Below, in pieces: positions 32,997-41,364 of a stretch of DNA of 64,000 nt. The stretch's first letter is position 1; every line of letters begins with the position of its first letter. The stretch is taken from NCBI RefSeq assembly GCF_025567045.1, contig NZ_JAOQJK010000001.1, positions 385,498 through 449,497 of the forward strand. Direction: 5' to 3'. The DNA is from Barnesiella propionica. GTDB lineage: Bacteria; Bacteroidota; Bacteroidia; Bacteroidales; Barnesiellaceae. Both the position numbers and the translations under genes were made by a program. The notes beneath the pieces were generated by a model, which saw only the letters and a program-made list of their open reading frames with translations, did not search any database and was not told where the DNA came from.

Positions 32997-33362
32997 TGTC
33001 TTTTGATTTATTGTTTTTTTTATTTCCCTTTTCTTGAAGCCTTTTGACTTCGCCCAAAGGGGTTGTTTTCATGTGCGTCACAAACGGGGGGATGCAAGAA
33101 CGATGAGCAAGGAACCTGCAATGAAATTTTATGAAATACCGTCATCTCCGATTACGGAAAGTTGTCGTCAAATTTTATTTCAGGTAGCGATAGCGGTACT
33201 TGGGCAATGTTCGTCCACCGTACCTTTGCACACGAAAACAGACCTGCGGCGTATGTCGGGGCTGTGAAGGGATTATACCCTTAAAACAGGAATATACCGG
33301 CTGTGAAACCGGTGGCGGAAGCTCTGCAGAGCATATTTATAAAAGTAACCGGGGAGCCTGTG
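32997..33362. repeat. Non-coding leader-like segment, copy D
   Basis: No gene supported. It begins with TTTTTTTTATTTCCCTTTTCTTGAAGCC, closely like the start of 33905-33975. A rightward TACTTG ... TACCTTTGCA promoter-like pair lies at 33198-33230 and matches the one at 34188-34218. Confidence 0.55.
33200..33229 (+). promoter_or_regulatory. Rightward promoter-like box in leader-like segment
   Basis: TTG at 33200-33202 and TACCTTTG at 33221-33228 are 18 bases apart. It faces away from the leftward gene group and no gene follows it directly. It may make a short RNA. Confidence 0.5.
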
Positions 33363-33404
33363 CAAAAAAGAGAGCAACCACCCACTTTTGAGGCGGGTGG
33401 TTGC
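33363..33404 (-). terminator. Terminator of the 33423-33904 gene
   Basis: GCAACCACCC at 33374-33383 pairs with GGGTGGTTGC at 33395-33404. Read on the minus strand the stem is followed by TCTCTTTTTTG. Confidence 0.85.
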
Positions 33405-33422
33405 CAATGTTTCGGACAAACA

Positions 33423-33904
33423 TCAGAAGTGGTAATCAACAACTCCTCCGATGTAGAGTATCGTTCCCGGTTCAAGCCTACAAACAAACTCCATAAACGT
33501 AAAGGACTGTTCGGCAAAAGACTGCAGCCATCGCCATCCAAATAGAAATGATAGGCGACATCCAACGGATTTTCCACTGCCTGTTTGAGATAATAGGTCG
33601 AACCCCATTCCAACATATTATCTGCCGTAAGAGCATTCGCTCTTTTTTTGATATTGGCGACATACTCCTCTTTCCATTGCTCTATTCCACCATTATAGCG
33701 CATGGTGTCATCGGATATAAGCTCGAACATTCCTTTGGGCAAGGCATGATTGACCAAATTGGCAATATCCTCTTTACGGTCTTCCTCGTCTATTTCTGAA
33801 CAATAGTCATAGAAGCTCCCGTCTCCTTGCTGGAGTGTGTCCTCATTCAGATAGTTTTCTTTGTCTATCGGCTCCGTTGAAATTTGAAAAATCCTGCTGT
33901 GCAT
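33423..33904 (-). pseudogene. Unknown protein with one frame break
   Basis: The first frame runs from 33904 (MHSRIFQISTEPIDKENYLNEDTLQQGDGSFYDYCSEIDEEDRKEDIANLVNHALPKGMFELISDD) to about 33525 (HFYLDGDGCSLLP). It then reads unlikely sequence through the terminator stem to 33281. The other frame from the same point gives a smooth end, EQSFTFMEFVCRLEPGTILYIGGVVDYHF, stopping at 33423, just before the terminator. A one-base loss near 33515-33525 explains this. The restored protein is about 160 residues of unknown function. The break may be real or a sequence error. Confidence 0.65.
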
Positions 33905-34420
33905 AATTGTAAATTTTAGATTGTCAAATATTTTCTTTTTTTCCTTTTCTTGAAACTCTTTTGGCTTCTCGTCGGGGAATGATTTTTATGCAGGACTGAC
34001 AGCGGGAAAAGGACGGATAAGGCAAGTAAACAGTGTACGGGATGAAACGGAATACCCAACCGCCCAATGTAAGAGCACAGTCAGGCTCGTCCGACTATGC
34101 CCTGCAACGAGGTGGGGAGTGAAAGTCAATCTTCGATTTGTGGAAGGCTGCCGTGAAGAATATCCGGGAACCGTTAGTGAAAGCGATACTTGACGACCAG
34201 ACGCACGCTGTACCTTTGCATATAAAATCTCTCCGAAGAGAATTGCCGACGTGAGATGAAAAGAGACCATAATTGAGAAACGCTATTATTCATAAGGGGA
34301 AAAGACTATTCGTGGTTGTTATAAATGCTTGATTAACATGAAAATACAATTCGCGCCATAAAATAATCCTTTCTTGAAATAAAAATCACAGAAAAAGAAA
34401 CAAGATTAAAAAATAACCAT
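33905..34420. repeat. Non-coding leader-like segment, copy E, grading into B12 operon upstream region
   Basis: The left end TTTTCTTTTTTTCCTTTTCTTGAAACTCTTTTGGCTTC resembles copy D. The rightward promoter-like TACTTG ... TACCTTTGCA lies at 34188-34218. From about 34270 the sequence becomes AT-rich up to the riboswitch promoter, which may mark the left edge of the B12 insert. No gene is supported. Confidence 0.5.
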
Positions 34421-34429
34421 TAACTTTGC
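34421..34429 (+). promoter_or_regulatory. -7 box of the B12 operon
   Basis: TAACTTTGC, a consensus Bacteroidetes -7 box, 11 bases before the first conserved part of the cobalamin riboswitch. The -33 region is AT-rich with no clear TTTG. Confidence 0.75.
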
Positions 34430-34436
34430 ACCAGTC

Positions 34437-34640
34437 AAGTTTCCAATCGAAGCGTCGAACGGAATTAAAAGGGAATCCCGGTGAAAATCCGGAGCTGTAC
34501 TCGCAGCTGTAAGTCCTATTAAAGTTTATCGCACTCTTTGCCACTGGTGAAAGCTGGGAAGGCGCGATAAGCGGGATGAGCCAGAAGACCTGCTTGATGA
34601 GATAGATTTAGTGACCACGGGATAATTGGCATTAGATTAA
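34437..34640 (+). promoter_or_regulatory. Cobalamin (B12) riboswitch
   Basis: Ordered conserved blocks are visible: GGGAATCCCGGTGAAAATCC (34471-34490), GGAGCTGTACTCGCAGCTGTAAGTCC, GCCACTGG, GGGAAGGCGCGATAAGCGGGATGAGCCAGAAGACCTGC with the B12 box (GCCAGAAGACCTGC at 34580-34593). In Bacteroidetes such elements shut down B12 transport genes when cobalamin is plentiful (family knowledge). Its position 130 bases before the first lipoprotein gene places the operon from 34769 under its control. Confidence 0.95.
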
Positions 34641-34768
34641 AATGAACAGAGGCTCGTCCACAGGCACCTATATTCTTTTTGATAACCGATTTCTCATTCG
34701 TTGCAAATCTGTCGCAATAAAAACGAATGTGTGTTTAAACTTTTTGTTTAACTTTTAATAATTAAGTT

Positions 34769-35737
34769 ATGAAAAAGAATTTTAGATTCTTGGCAATGGC
34801 TGTTGTAGCAATGGCCGCCGCAGTGTTCACGGGATGTTCATCCGACGATGACTTCCTTGCTCCGTATGAGGAGAGTGCGATTCAAACCCGCGCGATAAGT
34901 TCTACCAATGCGCTTATCGATTTTGATAACGTACCTTCCAGCGTAATGGCTTCTGACCAGTATGGAAACAATCTCTATTCTGCCACGGCCAACGGCAAGC
35001 AGGTAACGACCGGCTACATCACTCAAATCGGGCAAACCGGTACGTACATTCAGTTCCCGATTAACTATTTGGAACAAGAATGGGTAAGCGGACAGCCTTG
35101 GGAATATGAATTTTGGAATGGTGGTTTTGCCATCTCTAATTTCCATAATCTGACACAGGGGGATTATCAAAACCAATGTAGCGTGTACTGGCCCAACGGC
35201 GGTCATAGCGGTAAAAATTTTGCTGTAGCTTTCGGTTATAGCGATTCATACAATGATTCACAAGCAACCTATGACAAATGTGCGAAGATTTACCTGACCG
35301 ATGCAACCGGCTACAGAGTCGTTACCACAAACACTCCTGTCAAGGGTACACCGAAATATGGTAAATTCAACAGCGTATGGGTTTGTAATACGACTTATAC
35401 CTACTTAGTCATGAAGGATGGCAACTCGTTTACACAAGGCTCTTTGTCGGCACAAAAAGGATGGTTTAAGGTGGTATTTGTTGCGTTGGATGCGACGGGT
35501 AAACCTACAGGTAAGGAAGTAGAATACTATTTGGCAAACTTCGATTCCAGTAAAGATGCAGAATCAGGTTTGACCAATAAAATCCGTACCGGATGGAATC
35601 AAGTGGATTTAAGCGGTTTAGGTGACAGCGTATGTACTGTAGCTATCAATTTCGAAGGAAGCGATTCAAGCGCATACGGATTGAACACTCCTGCTTACGT
35701 TGCTATAGACGATATTGATGTAACCGTAAACGAATAA
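34769..35737 (+). CDS. DUF4465-like surface lipoprotein, candidate corrinoid-binding protein (BtuH type)
   Basis: 322 residues. The lipoprotein signal (AAAVFTGCSSDDDF) has Asp residues after the Cys, consistent with surface export in Bacteroidetes. The body is beta-rich with Trp/Tyr/Asn patterns (YLEQEWVSGQPWEYEFWNGGFAISNFHNL; DSQATYDKCAKIYLTDATGYRVVTTNTPVKG; YGLNTPAYVAIDDIDVTV) typical of DUF4465. DUF4465-type lipoproteins of Bacteroides are linked to B12 loci and reported as BtuH cobalamin-binding proteins (literature recall, moderate confidence). As first gene after the riboswitch and followed by a terminator, it would be the most expressed gene of the operon. It likely captures corrinoid at the cell surface. 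Confidence 0.8.
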   Translation: MKKNFRFLAMAVVAMAAAVFTGCSSDDDFLAPYEESAIQTRAISSTNALIDFDNVPSSVMASDQYGNNLYSATANGKQVTTGYITQIGQTGTYIQFPINYLEQEWVSGQPWEYEFWNGGFAISNFHNLTQGDYQNQCSVYWPNGGHSGKNFAVAFGYSDSYNDSQATYDKCAKIYLTDATGYRVVTTNTPVKGTPKYGKFNSVWVCNTTYTYLVMKDGNSFTQGSLSAQKGWFKVVFVALDATGKPTGKEVEYYLANFDSSKDAESGLTNKIRTGWNQVDLSGLGDSVCTVAINFEGSDSSAYGLNTPAYVAIDDIDVTVNE

Positions 35738-35746
35738 CATGAATTT

Positions 35747-35793
35747 GGGGCAAATGCTTTTTAACGGCAAGTGCAAAGTATTTGCCCCTTTTT
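35747..35793 (+). terminator. Intrinsic terminator inside the B12 operon
   Basis: GGGGCAAAT at 35747-35755 pairs with ATTTGCCCC at 35780-35788, followed by TTTTT. It lies between the first and second lipoprotein genes, so later genes need readthrough or another promoter. Confidence 0.88.
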
Positions 35794-35864
35794 ATTATAT
35801 CCCAATGGAGATTGGAATCAAATACTTTCTTCAAGGGAATTTCAGCATTAAAATTATAAATATA

Positions 35865-37640
35865 ATGAAGAAGTATTTGCTTTTATTTTCCTTGACGATA
35901 TTTCTATTTGCATGCAACAAAGACGAAGAAATATCGCAGGACGTGATATTGCCTCCTGTCATTGAGTTGGATAGCGAGGACGGAATCTACGTTGTAAAGA
36001 TAGGAAAAGAGGTCGTTATTGAGCCGACCTATCAGAATGTCGATTACGCCGTTTATTCATGGAAATGCAACGGTCGTATCATTTCCGACGAGCCTCAATT
36101 GAAATACATTTTCAACGAATGCGGTTCGTATTACGTTACCCTGCGTGTGGATACGAGGGATGCCAGCACAGAGGAAGAAATTCGTGTGGATGTCAATGAA
36201 TTGGCTCCGCCCGTTATTTCATTGGTAACCCCCTCTATAGGGCTTAAAGTTGTCGCAGGACGTGAGTATATCCTTACACCCGACATTCAAAATGCAGAAG
36301 GAGCTACTTATTTGTGGACTCTTAACGGAAACGAAGTCGGAACGGAAAATACTTATACATTCAAGCAAGATGAGTTGGGAACTTATGAACTGACCTTAAC
36401 CGTAACAAATGAAGACGGACAATCAAAGAAGACAGTTTCTATTGAGGTTGTCGATAAACTTCCGATTGAAATCGTAGTTCCGTCATCTTTATATTTTACC
36501 GAGAATAATACCAAATACGTAGAATTAGGACGTACTTTGTTTGTCCGCCCCTTTGTATCAATAAGTGCCGAGCCTTCTTATCAATGGAGTTTGGACGGGC
36601 AACCGATTGAGGGAGCCAATTCTTTGGTTTACGGTTTCAAACCCGCTAAAACCGGAGAACACACGCTTACCTTTACTGTGAAATACGACAATCAAGATAC
36701 AAAAGCAGTGCTCACCCGTAATATTTCGGTCTCCGGTGTCGATGAAGTCAGTGTCAATATTCCGGTGAAATGTTGTGAAGCGGCCGGAAAAAGACCTTTT
36801 GCTGCCGGAAATTCCATTTACAGCAATAAAGTATATGAATTTGTTCCGGCTCCGGGACAATTTGTAAACGAAACGAATACAGCAGGTTTCAATGGGGAAA
36901 GCACGCACGAAGCAGCCTGTGCTTACGCACAAAAACGTCTTGATAATGAACAATATGTTTCTCTCGGAGGTTGGGGAGGATATATTGTAGTAGGATTCGA
37001 CCACAGTATCGAAAACAAAGGCGGTTATGATTTTTCCATCAAAGGAAATGCCTTTGATTCGTCAAATGAACCGGGCATTGTATGGGTAATGCAAGATGTC
37101 AATGGAGACGGCTTGCCCAACGATGAATGGTATGAACTGAAGGGTTCTGAATATGGAAAACCCGAAACCATTCAGGACTATGCCGTAACTTATTTCCGTC
37201 CCGGTCCCAACATGGACACCCAATGGCAAGACAACAAGGGAAATAAAGGGGCGATTGACCGTCTCGGCAACTATCACCCGCAAGAGTTTTATTATCCTTT
37301 GTGGATTGAAGAGGATTCCTATACGTTATACGGCACATGCCTGAAAGCACGTACCGAACAAAGCCCGTCGACAGGCATGTGGTCCAATAATCCGTTCGGG
37401 TGGGGATATGCCGATAATATTGGTGATGATATGCCCAATAAAGACAATCCTAACGCGGGAGCACTTGGAAACTATTTTAAGATTTCCGATGCGCTCAATA
37501 TCGACGGCACGTCTGCAAACCTTTCCCATATCGACTTTATCAAGGTGCAGACCGGAGTCAATGTAAAAGCCGGATGGTTAGGGGAAAATTCCACGGAAGT
37601 TTTCAAGTTCTGTGATGAAAACAACAATAACGACAAATAA
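35865..37640 (+). CDS. PKD-domain surface lipoprotein of B12 operon
   Basis: 591 residues from the ATG at 35865 (MKKYLLLFSLTIFLFACNKDEE: lipobox LFAC). An upstream ATG at 35739 would overlap the terminator. Three Ig/PKD-like beta domains lie at about 25-100, 105-190 and 195-285, each ending in a Tyr/Val/Thr strand (GSYYVTLRVD, GTYELTLTVTNEDGQ, GEHTLTFTVKYDNQ). A larger C-terminal domain contains WGGYIVVGFDHSIENKGGYDFSIKGNAF, GIVWVMQDVNGDGLPNDEWYELKGSEYG and a Pro-rich aromatic part. The Asp-rich DVNGDGLPNDEWYE could bind calcium. It probably presents or captures corrinoid or host ligand; function inferred only from context. Confidence 0.8.
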   Translation: MKKYLLLFSLTIFLFACNKDEEISQDVILPPVIELDSEDGIYVVKIGKEVVIEPTYQNVDYAVYSWKCNGRIISDEPQLKYIFNECGSYYVTLRVDTRDASTEEEIRVDVNELAPPVISLVTPSIGLKVVAGREYILTPDIQNAEGATYLWTLNGNEVGTENTYTFKQDELGTYELTLTVTNEDGQSKKTVSIEVVDKLPIEIVVPSSLYFTENNTKYVELGRTLFVRPFVSISAEPSYQWSLDGQPIEGANSLVYGFKPAKTGEHTLTFTVKYDNQDTKAVLTRNISVSGVDEVSVNIPVKCCEAAGKRPFAAGNSIYSNKVYEFVPAPGQFVNETNTAGFNGESTHEAACAYAQKRLDNEQYVSLGGWGGYIVVGFDHSIENKGGYDFSIKGNAFDSSNEPGIVWVMQDVNGDGLPNDEWYELKGSEYGKPETIQDYAVTYFRPGPNMDTQWQDNKGNKGAIDRLGNYHPQEFYYPLWIEEDSYTLYGTCLKARTEQSPSTGMWSNNPFGWGYADNIGDDMPNKDNPNAGALGNYFKISDALNIDGTSANLSHIDFIKVQTGVNVKAGWLGENSTEVFKFCDENNNNDK

Positions 37641-37648
37641 AATTCATT

Positions 37649-39703
37649 ATGAACAAAATATATCATTTCATCCTATTCTGTTTCGCTACGCTCTGCCTTG
37701 CTGCATGTAGTGATGACGACCCTGAAGTAAGCGGAATAGACGGCAAGGATCACTTCATCTCCGAGTTTGCTCTAACTGTAGATGGCATTACCTATCAAGC
37801 CATGATAGTCGGGGACAAGATTACAGTTGAGATACCTTATAATACCAGTCTGAAAGGGGCTACCGTAGAGTATGCCCTTTGCGAGGGAGCCTCTATTAAC
37901 CCGAATCCATCGACCATAGAGGATTGGGAGAATGAATGGAAATTCGTAGTTACCTCCAAAATGCAGGATAGCAAAGTATATTCCTATACTTATCAATATA
38001 CAGACATCGAACAGAGCGGCAGCGTAGTACTTGCCACGCAAGCCGAGGTTGATAATTTTGCAAAGACAGGAATAAACAAAATCGAAGGCAGCCTGACCAT
38101 CGGAACGGCAGACGGAGAAGAAATCACCAATCTGGACGGACTTGCCAACCTGAAACAAATCAGTAACTCCCTTGTCATCAATCCGTCTTACAAAGGAACG
38201 GATTTGACCGGGTTGGATAATCTGGAACAACTCGGAAGTTTCAAATTAGGTTCGACAACTTCTGCCAGTAAAAACATAATGCTCAAAACGGTTAATCTGC
38301 CCTCTTTGCTTGGAGTGACCGGTGATTTTGTCGTTAACAGTTCTGTCATTGAAAAAATATCTATACCCAAAGTCGAGTTCATTGGTGAGGATATGTATAT
38401 AACTTCCGATGCTTTACTTGATTTGGATGCAAATGCCGTTGAATCTGTCGGAGCTTCCTTAATTGTCAAAGGTTCGGTAGCACAAAAAGAATCAGCGACA
38501 ACCGAAGCCATTGTTTTCTCAGCGCTCAAACAGGTCGGGAATGAACTTACAATCCAATATTTTCCCAAACTGCAAGGAATTTATCTACCGGCATTGGAAA
38601 GTGTGGCCGGTACTGCCTCATTCTCCGATATGTCCTCCATCGGAAGTCTTGCAATGACCGAATTACATTCGGTTGGAGGACTAACTATAAAAAATTGCAA
38701 AGAAATTTCCATTGTTGAACTTCCCGGTCTTATTTCCTGCGGAGAGACCAGTGTGGATGCGAATAAAGTCAATAAACTCAATATAGCTTCTTTGAAAGAT
38801 GTACTCGGTGATATGACTTTAACTAATCTGCTCATAGAAGAACTGGATTTGTCCCAGATAAATTTTAACGGAAATACACTTACCCTACAATGTAAGCAAC
38901 TAAATAAAATCGTAGGATCGGAAACATTTAACGGTAGCCTTTTTCTACTTCCTAAAGATTGTCGATTGACAGAATTTACGTTGGAAGGAATCTCAAATAT
39001 ACAGGGTGACTTCCAATGCATAGATTATTTTTATGTAAAAGAATTTGTTATGCCATTTATTCGTGTGGCAGGAGATATGACTATTGCATTGAATTCGGGA
39101 AGTGTTAATACGGCGGCGGAAATCGAATTTCCTAAATTGCAGGAAATTGGAGGGACCTTAACATTAGGGACAAATAGGAATGCAAATAATATTACCTTCC
39201 CGTTATTGAAAAAAATTCTCGGTTCATGTTCAGTTACGACTTACAACCTTAAGAATGATATTGAGTTTACCAATCTGGAAAGCATTGGAACGGATGGAGC
39301 TGATGCACAAATTAAGTTTGAGATTGAGGCTACTAATATTCTATGTCCCAAATTAAAAACGATAAATGGGAAGTTTGATATTGCAACATCTTCTTTTATG
39401 TTTGATATGGAAGTAGATAAAGTATCTTATCCTAACGTAGAATCAATATCCGAAAATCTTTCAATAACATGCCCGTATTCTGATTTTGGTTCTAATGGTA
39501 TTTTGTCCATTGATTTTTCAGGTCTCAAATCAGCAAAAGGGATTAGTATAAGCGGGCAAGGAGATGTTACTGATTTCAGTTCTTTCAAATACCTGTTTGA
39601 AAACAATGTTCTAACAGGAGAATCTCAATGGTCTGTCAAAGAATGTGGTTACAACCCCACTTTCCAAGAGATGAAAGACGGGAAGTACAAGCTTGCCGAA
39701 TAG
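37649..39703 (+). CDS. Leucine-rich/receptor-L-like surface lipoprotein of B12 operon
   Basis: 684 residues. Lipobox LCLAAC with SDDDPE following. A short N-terminal beta domain (to about 120) is followed by about 22 repeats of roughly 22-25 residues with Leu/Ile/Val and Asn/Gly spacing (EEITNLDGLANLKQISNSLVI; DLTGLDNLEQLGSFKLG; LPALESVAGTASFSDMSSIGSLAMTELHSVGGLTI). These resemble receptor-L or BspA-like repeats building a curved solenoid, usually a binding surface. The gene is AT-rich compared with btuG-btuD. It starts eight bases after the PKD gene. A corrinoid- or BtuG-partner role is possible but unproven. Confidence 0.8.
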   Translation: MNKIYHFILFCFATLCLAACSDDDPEVSGIDGKDHFISEFALTVDGITYQAMIVGDKITVEIPYNTSLKGATVEYALCEGASINPNPSTIEDWENEWKFVVTSKMQDSKVYSYTYQYTDIEQSGSVVLATQAEVDNFAKTGINKIEGSLTIGTADGEEITNLDGLANLKQISNSLVINPSYKGTDLTGLDNLEQLGSFKLGSTTSASKNIMLKTVNLPSLLGVTGDFVVNSSVIEKISIPKVEFIGEDMYITSDALLDLDANAVESVGASLIVKGSVAQKESATTEAIVFSALKQVGNELTIQYFPKLQGIYLPALESVAGTASFSDMSSIGSLAMTELHSVGGLTIKNCKEISIVELPGLISCGETSVDANKVNKLNIASLKDVLGDMTLTNLLIEELDLSQINFNGNTLTLQCKQLNKIVGSETFNGSLFLLPKDCRLTEFTLEGISNIQGDFQCIDYFYVKEFVMPFIRVAGDMTIALNSGSVNTAAEIEFPKLQEIGGTLTLGTNRNANNITFPLLKKILGSCSVTTYNLKNDIEFTNLESIGTDGADAQIKFEIEATNILCPKLKTINGKFDIATSSFMFDMEVDKVSYPNVESISENLSITCPYSDFGSNGILSIDFSGLKSAKGISISGQGDVTDFSSFKYLFENNVLTGESQWSVKECGYNPTFQEMKDGKYKLAE

Positions 39704-39728
39704 ATAACGAAACAATAAATTTTCTGCC

Positions 39729-39769
39729 AATCCTCGGTATGCTTACCGTAAGGTAAGCTGCCGGGGATT
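39729..39769 (+). promoter_or_regulatory. Stable hairpin between lipoprotein genes and btuG
   Basis: Outer stem 39729-39737/39761-39769, a small internal loop, then inner stem GCTTACC/GGTAAGC (39741-39747/39752-39758) closed by a GTAA tetraloop. No T-run follows, so it is more likely an RNA-processing or stability element than a terminator. Confidence 0.75.
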
Positions 39770-39787
39770 AACTATAAAAATAACGGT

Positions 39788-40867
39788 ATGACCTATCACC
39801 AATTGAAATATCTGCTATGGAGCGTAGTTGTCGGAGTGACACTATCCTTGACATCCTGCATGAAGTGGGACTACGGCGATGCCGTGGAAGATTTCAACGC
39901 CACGGGAGCCGGACTGTTCATCACCAACGAGGGCAACTTCCAGTACGGCAATGCTACCTTGTCCTATTACGACCCGGCAACCAAACAGGTGCAGAACGAA
40001 ATCTTCTTCCGTGCCAACGGCATGAAACTCGGCGACGTGGCACAGTCGATGACCATCTACGACAACAAGGGCTGGGTCGTGGTGAACAACTCCCACGTGA
40101 TTTTCGCCATCGACCTGAACACCTTCAAGGAGGTAGGACGCATCGAGAACCTGACCTCACCGCGCTACATTCATTTCCTAAGCGACGAAAAAGCATACGT
40201 CACCCAATTGTGGGACAACCGCATCTTCATCATCAACCCGAAGAAATACGAAATTACCGGCTATATTCAAGTGCCGGACATGACGATGGAAAGCGGCTCG
40301 ACGGAGCAAATGGTGCAGTACGGCAAATACGTCTATTGCAACTGCTGGAGTTACCAGAACCGCATCATCAAAATCGACACCGAAACCGATCAAGTAGTCG
40401 ATGAACTGAAGGTCGGCATACAACCGACATCGCTGGTCATGGACAAGTACAACAAAATGTGGACGGTGACCGACGGCGGTTATGAGGGCAGCCCCTACGG
40501 TTACGAAGCCCCGTCGCTCTACCGCATCGATGCCGAGACCTTCACCGTGGAGAAGCAGTTCAAGTTCAAGTTGGGCGACTGGCCCTCGGAGGTGCAGCTC
40601 AATGGCGACAGGGACAAACTCTACTGGATCAACAAGGCCATTTGGAGCATGGACGTGACAGCCAGCCATGTGCCGGTACGTCCGTTCCTCGAATACAGCG
40701 GCACGATTTATTACGGACTGACGGTAAACCCCGCCAACGGAGAAGTGTACATCGCCGATGCCATCGATTACCAGCAGCAGGGCATGATATACCGCTACTC
40801 GCCCGAAGGGAAATTGATAGATGAATTTTATGTCGGGATTATCCCCGGTGCATTTTGTTGGAAATGA
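39788..40867 (+). CDS. btuG: BtuG-type surface cobalamin-binding beta-propeller lipoprotein
   Basis: 359 residues. Lipoprotein signal (SLTSCMKWDYGD), then a seven-bladed YncE-like propeller: repeated GLFITNEGNFQYGNATLSYYDP, KGWVVVNNSHVIFAIDLNTFKEVG, KAYVTQLWDNRIFIINPKKYEITGYIQ, NRIIKIDTETDQVVDELKVG, GMIYRYSPEGKLIDEFYVG. In Bacteroides BtuG binds B12 with extreme affinity and forms a lid on BtuB (family knowledge). Its stop TGA shares the sequence ATGA with the HUH gene start at 40864, so translation is coupled. Base composition is clearly GC-richer than in the preceding lipoprotein gene. Confidence 0.93.
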   Translation: MTYHQLKYLLWSVVVGVTLSLTSCMKWDYGDAVEDFNATGAGLFITNEGNFQYGNATLSYYDPATKQVQNEIFFRANGMKLGDVAQSMTIYDNKGWVVVNNSHVIFAIDLNTFKEVGRIENLTSPRYIHFLSDEKAYVTQLWDNRIFIINPKKYEITGYIQVPDMTMESGSTEQMVQYGKYVYCNCWSYQNRIIKIDTETDQVVDELKVGIQPTSLVMDKYNKMWTVTDGGYEGSPYGYEAPSLYRIDAETFTVEKQFKFKLGDWPSEVQLNGDRDKLYWINKAIWSMDVTASHVPVRPFLEYSGTIYYGLTVNPANGEVYIADAIDYQQQGMIYRYSPEGKLIDEFYVGIIPGAFCWK

Positions 40868-41364
40868 AGAATAAATTGCGGCATATATACCATATTATTT
40901 TCATCACGAAAAGACAGGAGATGACGATTCCAATGACAACCAAAGGAATGATTCTCGATCAGATGGTACAAATTTTCACAAGGAAAGGCTGTCATGTCTA
41001 TGCCTGCAATGCTTTTCTCAATCATGTTCATATACTTGTAGAGATACCATCTCCCACGGACTTCGCAAAGATTATCAATAAAGTAAAAAGTTCTACAGGC
41101 GTTGTCTATCGAAAATATCCGGAATATGCGGATTTTTCAGGATGGGCAGCCGGATTTGATTCGTTTAGCGTGTCATTCAATGATCTGAATCGGGTAAAAC
41201 ACCACATTGAGAAACAAGAGACGGTTCATCAGGAACTTTCATTCGAGGACGAATACGACCAACTGCTTGAAGAAAACGGATTCAATGCCTATCAAGATTT
41301 TATGCGGGCATCATTCTCTGCATATGCTGCGGTAAATAACCATATTAAAAACAAAAGGAAATGA
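40864..41364 (+). CDS. Y1/HUH transposase-like protein with altered catalytic Tyr, inside the B12 operon
   Basis: 166 residues from the ATG at 40864. The fold matches the small IS200-like (Y1_Tnp) family: NHVHILVE at 53-60 carries the intact HUH metal site (His54, His56). Related Bacteroidetes proteins have F-WQEGYGAFSYG ... RYIMNQ; here FSGWAAGFDSFSVSF is followed by KHHIEKQ at 112-118, so the expected catalytic Tyr is His114, while Gln118 is kept. It overlaps btuG and btuB by four bases at each end (ATGA junctions). No terminal repeats or target duplications are evident. A longer TTG-led start at 40855 is unlikely. It may be a domesticated nucleic-acid-binding protein. Confidence 0.88.
   Translation: MKNKLRHIYHIIFITKRQEMTIPMTTKGMILDQMVQIFTRKGCHVYACNAFLNHVHILVEIPSPTDFAKIINKVKSSTGVVYRKYPEYADFSGWAAGFDSFSVSFNDLNRVKHHIEKQETVHQELSFEDEYDQLLEENGFNAYQDFMRASFSAYAAVNNHIKNKRK

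Noticed and set aside
33221..33404. A short rightward RNA from the 33221 promoter box ending at the hairpin 33374-33404
   Set aside because: The hairpin has its T-run on the minus strand, so it terminates the leftward gene; a rightward terminator was not found. The promoter-like box itself is kept as an observation.
33986..34270. Minus-strand open frame of 94 codons upstream of the B12 operon
   Set aside because: Ser/Leu/Thr-rich, no family, lies in a leader-like segment and overlaps a promoter-like box.
39703..39788. A second cobalamin riboswitch before btuG
   Set aside because: Only 84 bases are available, with no B12 box or other conserved blocks; just a simple hairpin.
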